Below are positions 48,690-59,389 of a DNA stretch of 64,000 nucleotides, in pieces. The notes beneath the pieces were generated by a model that worked only from the letters and a program-made list of their open reading frames with translations, did not search any database and was not told where the DNA came from. The stretch covers positions 49,436,868 to 49,500,867 of the forward strand of contig CM069455.1 of assembly GCA_035610835.1 (NCBI GenBank), written 5' to 3'. The stretch's first letter is position 1. The number at the start of each line of letters is the position of its first letter. Origin of the DNA: Ophiura sarsii. Its lineage: Eukaryota; Echinodermata; Ophiuroidea; Amphilepidida; Ophiuridae. The position numbers and the translations under genes are program-made.

Positions 48690-48925
48690 TTCGAAGGGTC
48701 GTTATTCCGAACATATATGTTAATATCGAAGGGTCGTTATTCCGAAAATTCGAATCGGTCGTTATTCCAAAAGTGCAATAAGACTTAGTGTTAGACTTAG
48801 GGTTATGGCTAGGATTAGAAGAAGGGTATAAGGGTTAGGGTTAGGGTTAATGACCTTTGTTTACTATTCAGAATAATTACCCTTACACACATTTCGGACT
48901 CGCCTTCGGAATAACGAGCCTGACC
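48690..48925. repeat. Inverted-repeat element with telomere-like motif
   Basis: GGGTCGTTATTCCGAA (three times, left) opposes TTCGGAATAACGAGCC (right). Between them is GGGTTAGGGTTAGGGTTA (about 48833-48850). Looks like a MITE with an internal TTAGGG run. Confidence 0.6.
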
Positions 48926-49270
48926 TGAAAGTAACTATTGCTATGAATTGCACGTGGTTTGATCAATAACATAAATGCTGTAACGTCTTAAATAATGCTT
49001 GGTCATGTGGCACAAGCCGAAAGATCTTATTGTCTAGGGGAATTCTACACTCTTGTCGTATACTCACCAACTAAATGATTTTATGAGACAGTTAATTTGA
49101 ACAGCTCTTTTCAGTTGAGACCTAATATGTAAGACACTATATACAATGTAGATAATACAGTGGTTGAACAGTAAATACCAGCTTTCTTTAACGAGGTACC
49201 TGCTCAGTGATCAAGCCACCTAGGCTATTCATTACATGATTTTCATTTTCGTAATTTTATATCAATGTAG

Positions 49271-49433
49271 CACACTAGAAAATTTTGGGAAAACCAACTT
49301 ACAAGCACCTTGCAATGCAAATTGTACCTGTGATAGCGTTTATGACTCCGTTTGCGGCTCTAATGGCGTAATGTACTACTCGTCATGTCACGCTGGATGC
49401 ACACACGAAATTAACGTTGATGGCGTTATCAAG
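49271..49433 (+). CDS. slco4a1-like: SLCO exon 6 (Kazal-like loop)
   Basis: Encodes the cysteine-rich large extracellular loop: CNANCTCDSVYDSVCGSNG and YYSSCHAGC (residues about 481-510), the Kazal-like module of OATPs needed for surface expression in studied members. Phase 2 in, phase 0 out (ATCAAG|GTACAT). Confidence 0.92.
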
Positions 49434-49654
49434 GTACATACAATTAATACCTCTTTGGTTTGGAGGGACTTTTTGTGTGTGTCTTTTCGAGCCAACCCAC
49501 CGGATATAAGAAGGTTGATTTAGTGTCTGAGACTCCATTATTTTACAATATTAAATAAGACCTATTTAAACGCTTCCTAAGTAGAAGATTAAGAGGCTAA
49601 AACTTCAACTTGTAAACGGCATTAAATATATAATCCAGAACAATGGCTTGATTA

Positions 49655-49887
49655 GGGATGGCATCCAGATTCGTACGGATTGAAAACCGTAGATCGGAGA
49701 GGGTAAACGCACTGGGATAAACGGAAAGTTTTGTGTAGATAAACGGAACGCGGTTAAATAATGACCAACCGATACGTGTTTAGCCATGCTTAGCGAACGC
49801 ATTGAACAACTCCCGTGAACGGACAGCCAGTGCGTTTACCCTCTCCGATCTACGGTTTTCAATCCGTACGAATCTGGATGCCATCCC
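49655..49887. mobile_element. PIF/Harbinger-like MITE
   Basis: TIRs of about 63 bp starting GGGATGGCATCCAGATTCG and ending in its inverse, with TTA at 49652-49654 and 49888-49890. 233 bp in SLCO intron 6. Confidence 0.88.
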
Positions 49888-49891
49888 TTAA

Positions 49892-50302
49892 AGGAAGGGT
49901 CCCGCAAGCACCACATTGAGCATTATTTGTTAGAAAAATAATTATCGAGCCGAAATTACATAATTACATAGAACAAAACACCATACTAGTCACAAAACTG
50001 AATAAAAACTGCCATCACTCAACATGCAATCTTTAAAATTCGCGGCGATCGAAAGTCCCGGTGTCGATGACGTCATGGGTATCGGTGCTCAAATTTGCGC
50101 ATGTGCATTGTATAACTATGACATCATCGACACTGGGACTTTCGATCGCCGCGAATTTTAAAAAGTGCATGTTGAGAGATTGCGGTTTTTATTTGTTTTT
50201 GTCATAAGTGTGGTGTTTTGTTCTAAATAATTACAAAAGTTAGGCTCGATAAGTATTTTTCTAACATATAATGCACACTTTTATGCTTGCGGGACACCTC
50301 CT
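49892..50302. mobile_element. TTAA-flanked foldback MITE
   Basis: AGGAAGGGTCCCGCAAGCA ... TGCTTGCGGGACACCTCCT, flanked by TTAA (49888-49891, 50303-50306). The interior pairs through AAAATTCGCGGCGATCGAAAG. Target type TTAA fits piggyBac/Kolobok-like MITEs. Its left TTAA overlaps the right TTA of the preceding element. Confidence 0.82.
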
Positions 50303-50599
50303 TTAAGATCAGAATGACACCCCTTCAATGACTCATCTACGTGATGTGGTATTATAGGTACGATCAAAATTGTCCCAATAATCTGCAATTCATACACATT
50401 TCATTTCAATGAAATATTATTGTATAACCTAGTCCTGATAGTTCTCTAACCATGCCAACTGTTCTCGCGTTCCCTGATCAGATGTCAAATGAGAATTGCA
50501 AGCATCAAATCATCGGGTAAGGGTAAATACAATCAAATGTGTCCCAATGACATTTTGAACTAGTATTAACCAACATACGTTATATTTCAATTTGAAAAG

Positions 50600-50778
50600 T
50601 ACTCAAACTGTACTTGCATACCTGGATCCGATGACAACCCTGAATTGCTAGGGACAGCAGTGGCTGAACGATGTGCGGATAAGAAGTGTCCAAACATCAT
50701 ACCGTGGTTGATATGTCTGTTTGGAACTCTAACGTTGGCATTTATGGCTATGGTGCCTTCCATTACGGTTACACTTCG
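50600..50778 (+). CDS. slco4a1-like: SLCO exon 7 (end of loop 5, TM10)
   Basis: Continues the Cys-rich loop (YSNCTCI, ERCADKKC) and encodes TM10 IPWLICLFGTLTLAFMAM. The acceptor TTTGAAAAG has a weak polypyrimidine tract but is the only in-phase choice. The donor is CTTCG|GTAAGATGT; the next codon in intron frame is TAA. The donor region has been copied into the downstream array. Confidence 0.88.
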
Positions 50779-51525
50779 GTAAGATGTCTTTTAAAACATT
50801 TTTCGCGCGGCAGGCGTCTGCAGCAGAAGACATTCCAATCCTTCACAAAATATGTCAAAAATGTCAATGAATTCTATTACCATATTTGGAATCACCACGA
50901 GGCAATTCGGTAAGATGTGTTCACATTTTTCACGCGGCAGGCGTCTGCAGACGATATTCCAAACCTTCACAAAATATGTCAAAAATGTCAATGAATTCTA
51001 TTATCATATTTGGAATCACCACGAGGCAATTCGGTAAGATGTGTTCACATTTTTCACGCGGCAGGCGTCTGCAGACGACATTCCAAACCTTCACAAAATA
51101 TGCCAAAAATGTCAATGAATTCTATTACCATATTTGGAATCACCACGAGGCAATTCGGTAAGATGTGTTCACATTTTTCACGCGGCAGGCGTCTGCAGAC
51201 GACATTCCAAACCTTCACAAAATATGTCAAAAATGTCAATGAATTCTATTACCATATTTGGATTCACCACGAGGCAATTCGGTAAGATGTGTTCACATTT
51301 TTCAGGCGGCAGGCGTCTGCAGACGACATTCCAAACCTTCACAAAATATGTCAAAAATGTCAATGAATTCTATTATCATATTTGGAATCACCACGAGGCA
51401 ATTCGGTAAGATGTGTTCACATTTTTCACGCGGCAGGCGTCTGCAGACGACATTCCAAACCTTCACAAAATATGTCAAAAATGTCAATGAATTCTATTAC
51501 CATATTTGGTATCACCACGAGAAAT
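50779..51525 (+). repeat. 124-bp tandem array made of MITE end plus splice donor
   Basis: Six units: the first spacing is 131 bp, then four of exactly 124 bp (GT of TTCGGTAAGATGT at 50779, 50910, 51034, 51158, 51282, 51406). Each unit joins the exon 7 donor motif TTCGGTAAGATGT to the left part of a CACGCGG-family MITE (CGGCAGGCGTCTGCAGACGA ... CATATTTGGAATCACCACGAG). Only the last unit runs on into later MITE sequence (GAAATG, GGTTTCAGAAATC). Open frames on both strands are repeat artefacts. Confidence 0.9.
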
Positions 51526-51827
51526 GAAGAGGGTTTCAGAAATCCAGATTTGTTTTAGATCAATATGAACCGGAAATCCAGTTTTTTTCGTTGAAAGTTG
51601 CTCTTGGAAATCCGGGATTTATCCTAATTCAAAAAAATACCCATCTATGGGGTGGACACTTATTTTCAGGAATAGTCCATATTACTGCACATCACAGGTA
51701 GATATAAATGGCCGCTTCTTATCACTTTAGGTATACTTGTTGTCTGAAGTGAAAGCGGCATAATATGTTTCTTTATTTTATAATCATAATATGTTCATAA
51801 CACTTTAATTTTACATTTTCGTACCAG

Positions 51828-51892
51828 ATGCGTAGATTATTCACAACGTTCATTCGCCCTCGGATTACAGACATTGTTTAACAAATCATTAG
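51828..51892 (+). CDS. slco4a1-like: SLCO exon 8 (start of TM11 region)
   Basis: 65-bp micro-exon: RCVDYSQRSFALGLQTLFNKSLG between GTACCAG and TTAG|GTAAGG. RSFALGLQ is the conserved OATP motif ahead of TM11. Phase 2 in, phase 1 out. Confidence 0.92.
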
Positions 51893-52483
51893 GTAAGGAT
51901 AATGTATAGTTCGATACTTGCATATTCAGCCTTTTACATACGTATAAAACTCATTAGAAAGCAATATCCCGTCATACCGTATCATAATGGTATAACATTC
52001 CTTAATCGTACGATATTGACGCACCCACCATCGGCAGATTATTCCGGTACCAGTTTCGGAATACTGGTACAAGTATCCAGGGCCTTAATAAATATTCTCA
52101 TGAAATGTATGGGCTAGGTGAACCCAACAGCAGTTCGGATGGCCTTCCCATACAGCAATTATTCGCAAATGAACATTAATACGACAACCGGGAACTCATG
52201 ATTGAAAAAGTACGTAATGGCCGTCATCAGAAACTGGTCGATATCGTACCATTTTGATAAGGGCAATCACCGTTTTTTTGCGTAGACTGATTTTTAACGG
52301 TTCAGTTATCAATGCGCTTCATTATTTCAATTCATTATATAAAAACATATGCAGGGACTGTGGTGTAACCCGTTGATCGATGTATTAATTACGACGGTGG
52401 CCCGAAGAAAATGATGTCACCGGCATTTACTCAATCACTAATATACTATAATTGCAATACATTATGGGAATATTTTCCGAACT
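51893..52483. other. SLCO intron 8, first part
   Basis: No element with clear ends recognised. The intron (4.5 kb) further on holds the SINE, a mariner-type element, a MITE and a tRNA-like sequence. Confidence 0.5.
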
Positions 52484-52910
52484 TTGATTTGATTTGATTA
52501 CATTTGGCTTGTACGACCCTTGATAACCCAATAAGCCTCTATTACTTAGCTTGTTTCCATTGGGGTCCGTTAGATGCGTGAACAGATACAGACGGGGATG
52601 ATCCCCTACTCTTTACGAAAGAGTCTGTAACCTTTTAACGTGACTTCCGAACCACGGTTTTATGCTGCCATTAGGAAATCGTCACAATCACTTTGCTTCA
52701 TTTACCTGGCTGCCGACACAGCGCACGATTTATCAGCACTTGGATTGTAATATCCCCATAACAGCTTCTCAATCTCTCTTGGGTCGACGAGGCAATTGAG
52801 CCTAAGTACCTTGCCCAAGGAGACAAACACGTTGGCCACGGCGGGGCTAGAACTCACAACCTTATGATTATGAATCCCGCGCTGTTCCACTGGACCACAC
52901 GCTCTCTCCT
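52484..52910 (-). repeat. Full-length tRNA-derived SINE
   Basis: On the - strand it starts near GAGAGCGTGTGGTCCAGTGG (A-box region), has a B-box-like GTGAGTTCTAGCCC, a body with CCTTGGGCAAGGTACTTAGG, and ends GGGTTATCAAGGGTCGTA followed by an AAATCAAATC tail. Partial copies are at 29105-29270 and 36868-36912. Confidence 0.8.
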
Positions 52911-53216
52911 ATTGGTGAACCCCGAGGTGAACAATGTATCCCAAGAGCAAAACTTTATGTCATCGTATATTTTACATGTTTGAACAAAAACTTACATTTG
53001 ACTCAAAAGGCTATCACACATGCCATTGTTAACATGTTCCTTCATGAATATTAAACAAAAATGTACTTGTGCTGAATGATATGAGACATTTTTACAAACC
53101 TCCGGGTTACTAGTGTCTTCAGCGTTTACGAACACTGGCCTACTCTGGGGAAATATAAGTAATTGATCATTCTAGTAACCCTGAGAACTAAGTAAAACAT
53201 GTAAGTGTATGTAATA

Positions 53217-54557
53217 CGAGGGTTGGTCATTAAGTAATGAAAGTGATTATGGTATGGGATGCATGAGTGTTTCTATTGCGGGATAGTGTGATCAACACAA
53301 AGTATGAACCTTTGTCTTTCAAACAATACACTTTTGAATTTCTAAGTATGAACTATGACGTCATAGCATTAGCTTAAAGTAAGTACACTTGGGACACTAC
53401 TAAATCAGTTATTTGGCGGGAAATTTGAATTGTTTGTATGAAACACGTGGTAAGAAGATTGCATAACATGACCATAGAAACAGATAATTCCCAATTATTT
53501 TTTGCATAATTATGATACCTAAGACAATAACCTTAATCCCTGTGTAATTTGAAATATGTAGTATAAAAAGAAAAGGTAAGGGGAAGCAATTGAATAAAAA
53601 GTATACAAATATTAGTATTTCAAATAGCCCATTTTCATTGAAAAATGCCCAGTCATTGAATCACTAATGTTGCGGAAAATTAAAATAAATTAGGCAAATC
53701 CAAGAACTTTAACCAGTTTTGGGCGATTTCATAGGATAGGTAACTAATTAACTGAACTTATTCATATGAAACATACAGAAAATATGCTCATGCGCAGACA
53801 GCAGATAATTGTGCCAGATAAAAGCTTACTGTGCCTTCAAAATCTAATCAGAAACATCGAAAAATGCTTAAATCAATGTAATACCTATTTTGATAATCAA
53901 AAATGAAGATATACATGAATGTATCAATCAAATATGGCTGCCACAACCTCTCTTATTACTGCTATCTTTAGAGCTACTTGAATGTGTATTGTTAAAGAAA
54001 TCGTCACATAATTCCAATGGTTTGAGGAGATTTTATGATCAGCTCCTTTTGAAATCCTCTCTTTTATTGCTTTACATCCCGCAACAATTTATTCAATTAT
54101 AATCCCTCTGTTGTTCTTTATCCTTTGTTGTTTTCTATGGTTTATCGTTGTGGATTTTCCTTAATAAAAACGTATTTGAGATGGTCCCTTCTTGTTTGTA
54201 TTAAGAAATTCAGATTTCAAAAAGAGTGTCAAACAGAGATTATTGTGTGTTCTTACTTTTCACCAAGTGTTATCTGTTTATATGCTTGCATTGTCGAGAT
54301 ATACGCAAATGAATCAATCAACCCATAATATATTAACCTATTTCATATCCAGCCAAATATTGACAAATTTCAGGAAGTGTCCAGAGTGTAGTTACTTTAA
54401 GCTAATGCTATGACATCATAGTTCATACCTAGACATCCAAAAGTGTATTTTTTAAAAGACAAAGGTTCATATTTTGTATTGATCACACTATCTGTCAATA
54501 GAATCACTCATGCATCCCATACCATGATCACTTTCATTATTTATTGACCGACCATCG
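53217..54557. mobile_element. mariner-type element with TIRs of about 170 bp, non-autonomous
   Basis: Starts CGAGGGTTGGTCATTAAGTA and ends CCGACCATCG, flanked by TA. The TIRs pair through ATGGTATGGGATGCATGAGT and CATAGCATTAGCTTAAAGTA. The 1.34-kb interior has small ORFs only and no D,D-E/D transposase motif. Confidence 0.78.
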
Positions 54558-54609
54558 TATATTTCATCGTCCTGATGACTTCCGCTAGGAAATTAAAAGA
54601 CAACTTCGA

Positions 54610-54862
54610 ACTTAAAACACTTTCCACGCGGCTATTAGTTTTACCATATTATACAAAACAGATTTTTCAGAAACCTTTCACAATTTTCAAAGTCAATCTC
54701 AAGGATTACTGAACCAATACCAGGCATGTTTGTACTTATTTCAATACATTTCTCATGGTGTTTCCAAATATGGTAATGAAATTCAATAATTTTGATATTT
54801 TTGAAACAAATTGTGAAATTTTGGAATGTCGTCTGCAGACGCCTGCCGCGTGGAAAGTGTTA
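54610..54862 (+). mobile_element. MITE, CACGCGG family (best copy)
   Basis: AACACTTTCCACGCGG ... CCGCGTGGAAAGTGTT, about 250 bp with TTAA-like flanks. The right part contains ATTTGGAATGTCGTCTGCAG, ACGCCTGCCGCGTGG, the reverse complement of the unit amplified at 50779-51525. Confidence 0.85.
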
Positions 54863-54887
54863 AGTACCTTGCGCTCTTCTACCAGTT

Positions 54888-54960
54888 GCCTTTGTAGCTC
54901 AATTGGTAAAAGCGTTGCGAATCTGATGCGAAGGTTGCCGGTTCGAATCCGGCCAGAAGC
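54888..54960 (+). tRNA. tRNA-like sequence, possibly pseudogene
   Basis: 73 nt. Acceptor GCCTTTG/CAGAAGC pairs 6 of 7, the D arm GCTCAATTGGTAAAAGC has one mismatch, and the T arm GCCGG-TTCGAAT-CCGGC is perfect. The anticodon stem TTGCG/TGCGA is weak, and the 7-base loop AATCTGA has A where U33 is expected, so the anticodon (TCT by position) is unsafe. Length and T arm argue for a tRNA origin; the loop argues for a relic or SINE founder. Confidence 0.45.
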
Positions 54961-54962
54961 AC

Positions 54963-56388
54963 CTGAGTTTTTTCAGCGTTTGTATGTGCATAGGGCCTAT
55001 TCTGGGAAAAGATAAATAATTGGTCATACTTGTGCTGATTTTTACACAACACTTTCTCATCATCTGTAGATTTTTGTAGTGCCTTTTTATATTGTGATGA
55101 AGTTATAGGTTTAATTCTTGTACAAGTGCTGTTATAACTGTAATACAGACAGGGTCACTCAGTGCTTCCACTTTCCAGGAAATGTCCCTAAATTTGGAAA
55201 ATTATGATTGTTTTCATTTTTGGAAATCTGGGAAATATCAAAATTGCGATAATTTATATCGTATATAAAAGATGAGACAAAAATACGTTCAGCTTGTAAT
55301 CTTTTTTTTATTCATGTTCGGTAACAATATTAAACAGTTGCCAACCTTAGTCGACAATTGCCTCTGATCGATTTTATTTTATTTTCAAAATACATCATGA
55401 GTGCCCTTTTATTTATCAACCCTACTCAACTCCCTACACTTTCGGGGGGGGGGGGGGGGTTGATGTCGATTCCGGAGTTTCTCACATGCAATATATCCTT
55501 GCCATCCTTAGGACCTCCATAAAATTCGTTAAACAACCAAATAATACATTAGGCTACAAGGCCCGCTTAGCAGCGCTATAAATTGGTGCCCTAAAAACCG
55601 TCACCAAATTTAAATATTCGCCCTCCATCAAAGCTGGTTGCTTTATGACATAATTCTCGTGTGCAACCAACCGGCTGTAACATAATGGAAACTTACCCAT
55701 GAAGTTAGCAAGTAGTACCGCTCGTACACGCCCCGAATTTAAATATGATTGCCGGGTTGTACGCGCGCACTGGACAATCCTCTCGTAGTAATTGATAACA
55801 ATAGGTTTACCAGACCGAATTAATAGCGCTCCTAAGCGGGCATTTTATGTCATGGCACGGATGTAGCAAGTTTGAGGATTTCAGGAAATCCATTAAATTG
55901 CAGTGCAGTACATTTGGGATTCTATTTCAGGAAGAAACAAAATTGAGGTGTGGAATCACTTGAATTATAGTGTTTTTTTATCCGTTTCAATTCTTAAAAT
56001 AAATAGGCTACATTTAGTAGCAAATAATTTTCCTATTCAAATGGGAAATTCAATTTGTATTTAAACTAAACATTTAAACGTTTTTATATTTAGTCCGGTT
56101 TACGCTGTTTTTAAGATGTTCCTATAAAGAATAATATGTAATAATAACACTAATGGTAATTTATAAAGCGCCGGCATCCGCCGCAAGCGACGCTCATGTC
56201 GCTGCGCTTCTCTACATAAACAACACAAATTTAACGTAAAAATACACTATTCTAAAATGCATAAAAAATACACCGTAAAGATAGAGTCACATCAAGCTAA
56301 TGCTTCCGAGTACAAATATCTTCAGGTTTTTCTTAAAAATATGTACAGAATTTTAAAGTACTAATTCTACATGTATCTTTTGCATCAG
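54963..56388. other. SLCO intron 8, last part
   Basis: AT-rich. G run at about 55445-55460. No element with defined ends. Confidence 0.5.
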
Positions 56389-56687
56389 GACTTGTTCCCG
56401 GACCGATTGCTTTTGGCGCTCTTGTCGACCAATCCTGTGTGCTTTGGGAACACGAATGTGACGGGTCGCAAAATTGCTGGATGTATGACGACTGGCAACT
56501 GTCAATCTATACTCTGCTAATGGCTCTCGGTTGCCGAATTGGAACTCTTGTTTTCTTCTTTCTTGCATTCATTAGCTACAAGCCTTCCTCGAGTAACACT
56601 GATAGCATGGATACTAAGAATATAGCTGGAGAGTATGGCCAACTTAACCCTAAAATTGATGCAACTCAAGAAATGGAAGAAATCTGA
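56389..56687 (+). CDS. slco4a1-like: SLCO exon 9 (TM11-TM12, C-terminus)
   Basis: Terminal exon: LVPGPIAFGALVDQSC (end of TM11, with the PGP motif and Cys conserved in OATPs), CWMYDDWQLSIY, TM12 LLMALGCRIGTLVFFFLAFI and a cytoplasmic tail ending MEEI, TGA at 56685. Acceptor GCATCAG. The nearest AATAAA downstream (56961) lies inside a MITE. Confidence 0.92.
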
Positions 56688-56796
56688 TTATTGATTCTCG
56701 TAGTTTATAAAAAATCATGATGATGTAACGGATGTTGCTGAACGAAACAATGTGGTCGTACTTCTCTCGTGTTTGATTTGCATGATGCACAATTAA

Positions 56797-57169
56797 AGGT
56801 ATATTATGTGATCTTTCGAGGGAACGCCCTCAACATCGAAAAAAAAATTGAAAGCAGATTTTCTTGCAGATTTACATTTCTGATCATAAATCATGCATAC
56901 ATTCCAAGTTACAGGGCGATACGATTCTTAATTACTTCAAAATCATGGTTTTAGAGTGAAAATAAACTGTCGGAATCCCGACAGTTTATATTTTTCACTC
57001 TAAATTCACTCTAAAACCATGATTTTGAGGTAATTAGGAATCGTATCGCTCTGTAACTTGGAATGTGTGTATGATTTATGATCGGAAATATAAATCTGCA
57101 AGAAAATCTACTTTCTAAAAAAAATCATGAATAGAGGGCGCTCTCTGGAAAAGATCACATAATATGCCT
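56797..57169. mobile_element. TTAA-flanked near-complete palindrome MITE
   Basis: AGGTATATTATGTGATCTTT ... AAGATCACATAATATGCCT, flanked by TTAA (56793-56796, 57170-57173). Almost the whole 373 bp folds on itself around TGTCGGAATCCCGACA. It contributes AATAAA at 56961 about 275 bases after the SLCO stop. Confidence 0.85.
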
Positions 57170-57619
57170 TTAATTGAAGTGAAAGTGTATTTCTGGTATA
57201 ATACCGTATTAACATGACTAATTTAACATCTAACATGACTAGTTAGCCTAGTACTCTCCAATGATTATACAATAAATTACTACCATTGAAGGGAGATCCC
57301 AAAGTATTAGAATATCAAATAATTGATTCTGTGCAGTATTCTTGTTGATCTCACACATAACGTTATCATTCCCATTGCAATGTTTTCTAATGTAGAAATA
57401 GGAAAATAAACTTAACAACGTTCTCTATCAATTATCGATGAATCTCGCGGTGCAGTAATCCTCACTTAGGAAAAGGTTGCAACTTGTAAAGACAATAAAA
57501 GTAATATACAGCCTTTTACCACTACATGATTTATGGAGAAAAAAGCTAACTTTGATGATGTTAAAAGGAAGTATACTGTTAGAAAACTACATATAAGATA
57601 CATTCTTTTGCCATAAAAG

Positions 57620-58228
57620 GGCTGCGCTCTGGCAACGGCAGGATTCAGTATTGGGCTTATTCTACTCCCGCCCCTATTTGCAATAGTGTTATCGCAATAC
57701 GGCTGGCGATCCGCAATGTTTATTGCATCGGCCGTTAATCTAAATGTTTGCGTGTGCGCGTGTCTCTTCCGCCCTCTACCATGTCTACCACGGAGTGGTG
57801 ATCAGGTCTCAAGTAAATGGGTAACAACGCCCGAGGAAGGGGCGGATGAATATTTACATAACAGTGGAGACCTTCACCATGTTGCACCAAACTGTAAAGG
57901 TATAGTGCGCACTCCGATCAATGAATAAAAATGCGTCCGGCACGTGTATGGACGAATGACATTAGCGTGTCACATAGAGGTTCGGAACCTACAAATAAGT
58001 GTGGAAGTTGTTGCGACACCGCATCAAAAGCAACAGATATCCCGGAACTGTGTCAATCTCTGCATTATCCAATCGCAATGCTTACAACATTTTCAATTGC
58101 TGCGGTATATGTTTTATCGAGTATAAATGGAACTGTTCCCTATTGACTGTTTGGTGCCGTCACATACACATGTTTCAGAGGAAGGATTGTTGCACCTTTG
58201 CTGCAGAATTGTTATTGAAGATAGTTGC
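57620..58228 (+). pseudogene. SLC16 (monocarboxylate transporter) relic
   Basis: After an AG (57618-57619) the frame reads CALATAGFSIGLILLPPLF, SQYGWRSAMFI and NVCVCACLFRPLP, the TM4-TM6 block of monocarboxylate transporters (family: GxGxG...YGWRGA...NxCVxGxLxRPL). It stops at TAA 57926. A second frame from 57925 gives DIPELCQSLHYPIAMLTTFS and GTVPY, like the loop and TM7; after its stop a third frame gives LVPSHTHVSEEGLL, like the post-TM7 motif. Two frameshifts in sequence order mean a decayed gene. The N-terminal third and TM8-12 are not seen. Confidence 0.65.
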
Positions 58229-58239
58229 GCGTAAAATGT

Positions 58240-59380
58240 AAAGGGATCATTATTGCCATGCGCAACAATCTATTGTTGCGCATATATTCATGTCTAAGAA
58301 AGCTTTCCAGAGTTTATTCAAGGGAATGTATAGAGAAGAGTAGTTGCAGATAGGTTAATATATTCTGCACGTTACTCTAATGTTTCGCATGTATGATTCA
58401 TGAAAAGGTATTTACCTCAGGTCTCAGGAACTATATTTCGCTGCGTTATGAGAGGTATTAGTTCATATTTTTTGCATCTTTTATCCTGGTGCCCATACAT
58501 AGCTCTGATTATCGGTTTAAAATACTAATGTGACATGTTTACAGCACAGATCCTCCCGTAAACCGTTTGTACGCACACAGTATAAGGTGCACTTTCCAAA
58601 ACCGGCGTTTCCTTGTAACATAGACATAGACGTATCATGACGGACACTGGATGTGGGGTAGTCAGAGGATCTATGACTACATCTAGCGCATATATTTATG
58701 AATATAGGAAGCGTTTTTGTTTATACCTACATTACGCTGGTTAAACAAGTAAAAGCTGATACTAAGAAAATTAAGAATTGACAAACATTTTAATGGTGGC
58801 CATGCAGGATAGCCCTCTTGATATAAAATAATCAGAAGAAAAAACCAGATTTAATTTCCAATCAAATATTGTTCTAATGCCTATTGATATACGCCGGAGT
58901 GATACTTTCATATTGTAGCAATTTGTTTGAATGCTTAGCTACTTTCTTCAGAATATTGAGAGTAAATCTCAATCTGAATGTGCCAAGATAATCACTGTTT
59001 TGAGCTCCCTACTTCGCTTGGATTAGTAATAGCTCGGAACGAGTCGATATTTACCTGCCATTGCTTTTACATGCCAACAATTTATAAACTGAAACCATTT
59101 TCGGAATCTTAGTTGCAACAACATGTAGTACAATCATTGGCAATATATGGGAGTTAGCCAAATCTAAAGCTAGCTACTCAAAGTCGTTGTATCACAATTA
59201 CAAAAGCTTCGATACCTTCTTGTATATCTCTTGCAGTATCAAACTGAAAACATATTTGAGTAGAGAAAACTTGTAGAATTATTTCGATACCAATTTAAAC
59301 CCTTTTCAAAGGGCCCTTAATAGTACGGTAACTGATTTTCTTTCCCTACATTTCTATTGTTGTCTGAATTTATAAGAGGC
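58240..59380. other. Intergenic, nothing recognised
   Basis: AT-rich and unique-looking; no ORF of note. Confidence 0.5.
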
Positions 59381-59389
59381 TAAAGGTCA

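Noticed and set aside
50686..51527. Overlapping 61-91-aa ORFs on both strands
   Set aside because: Products of the 124-bp tandem array.
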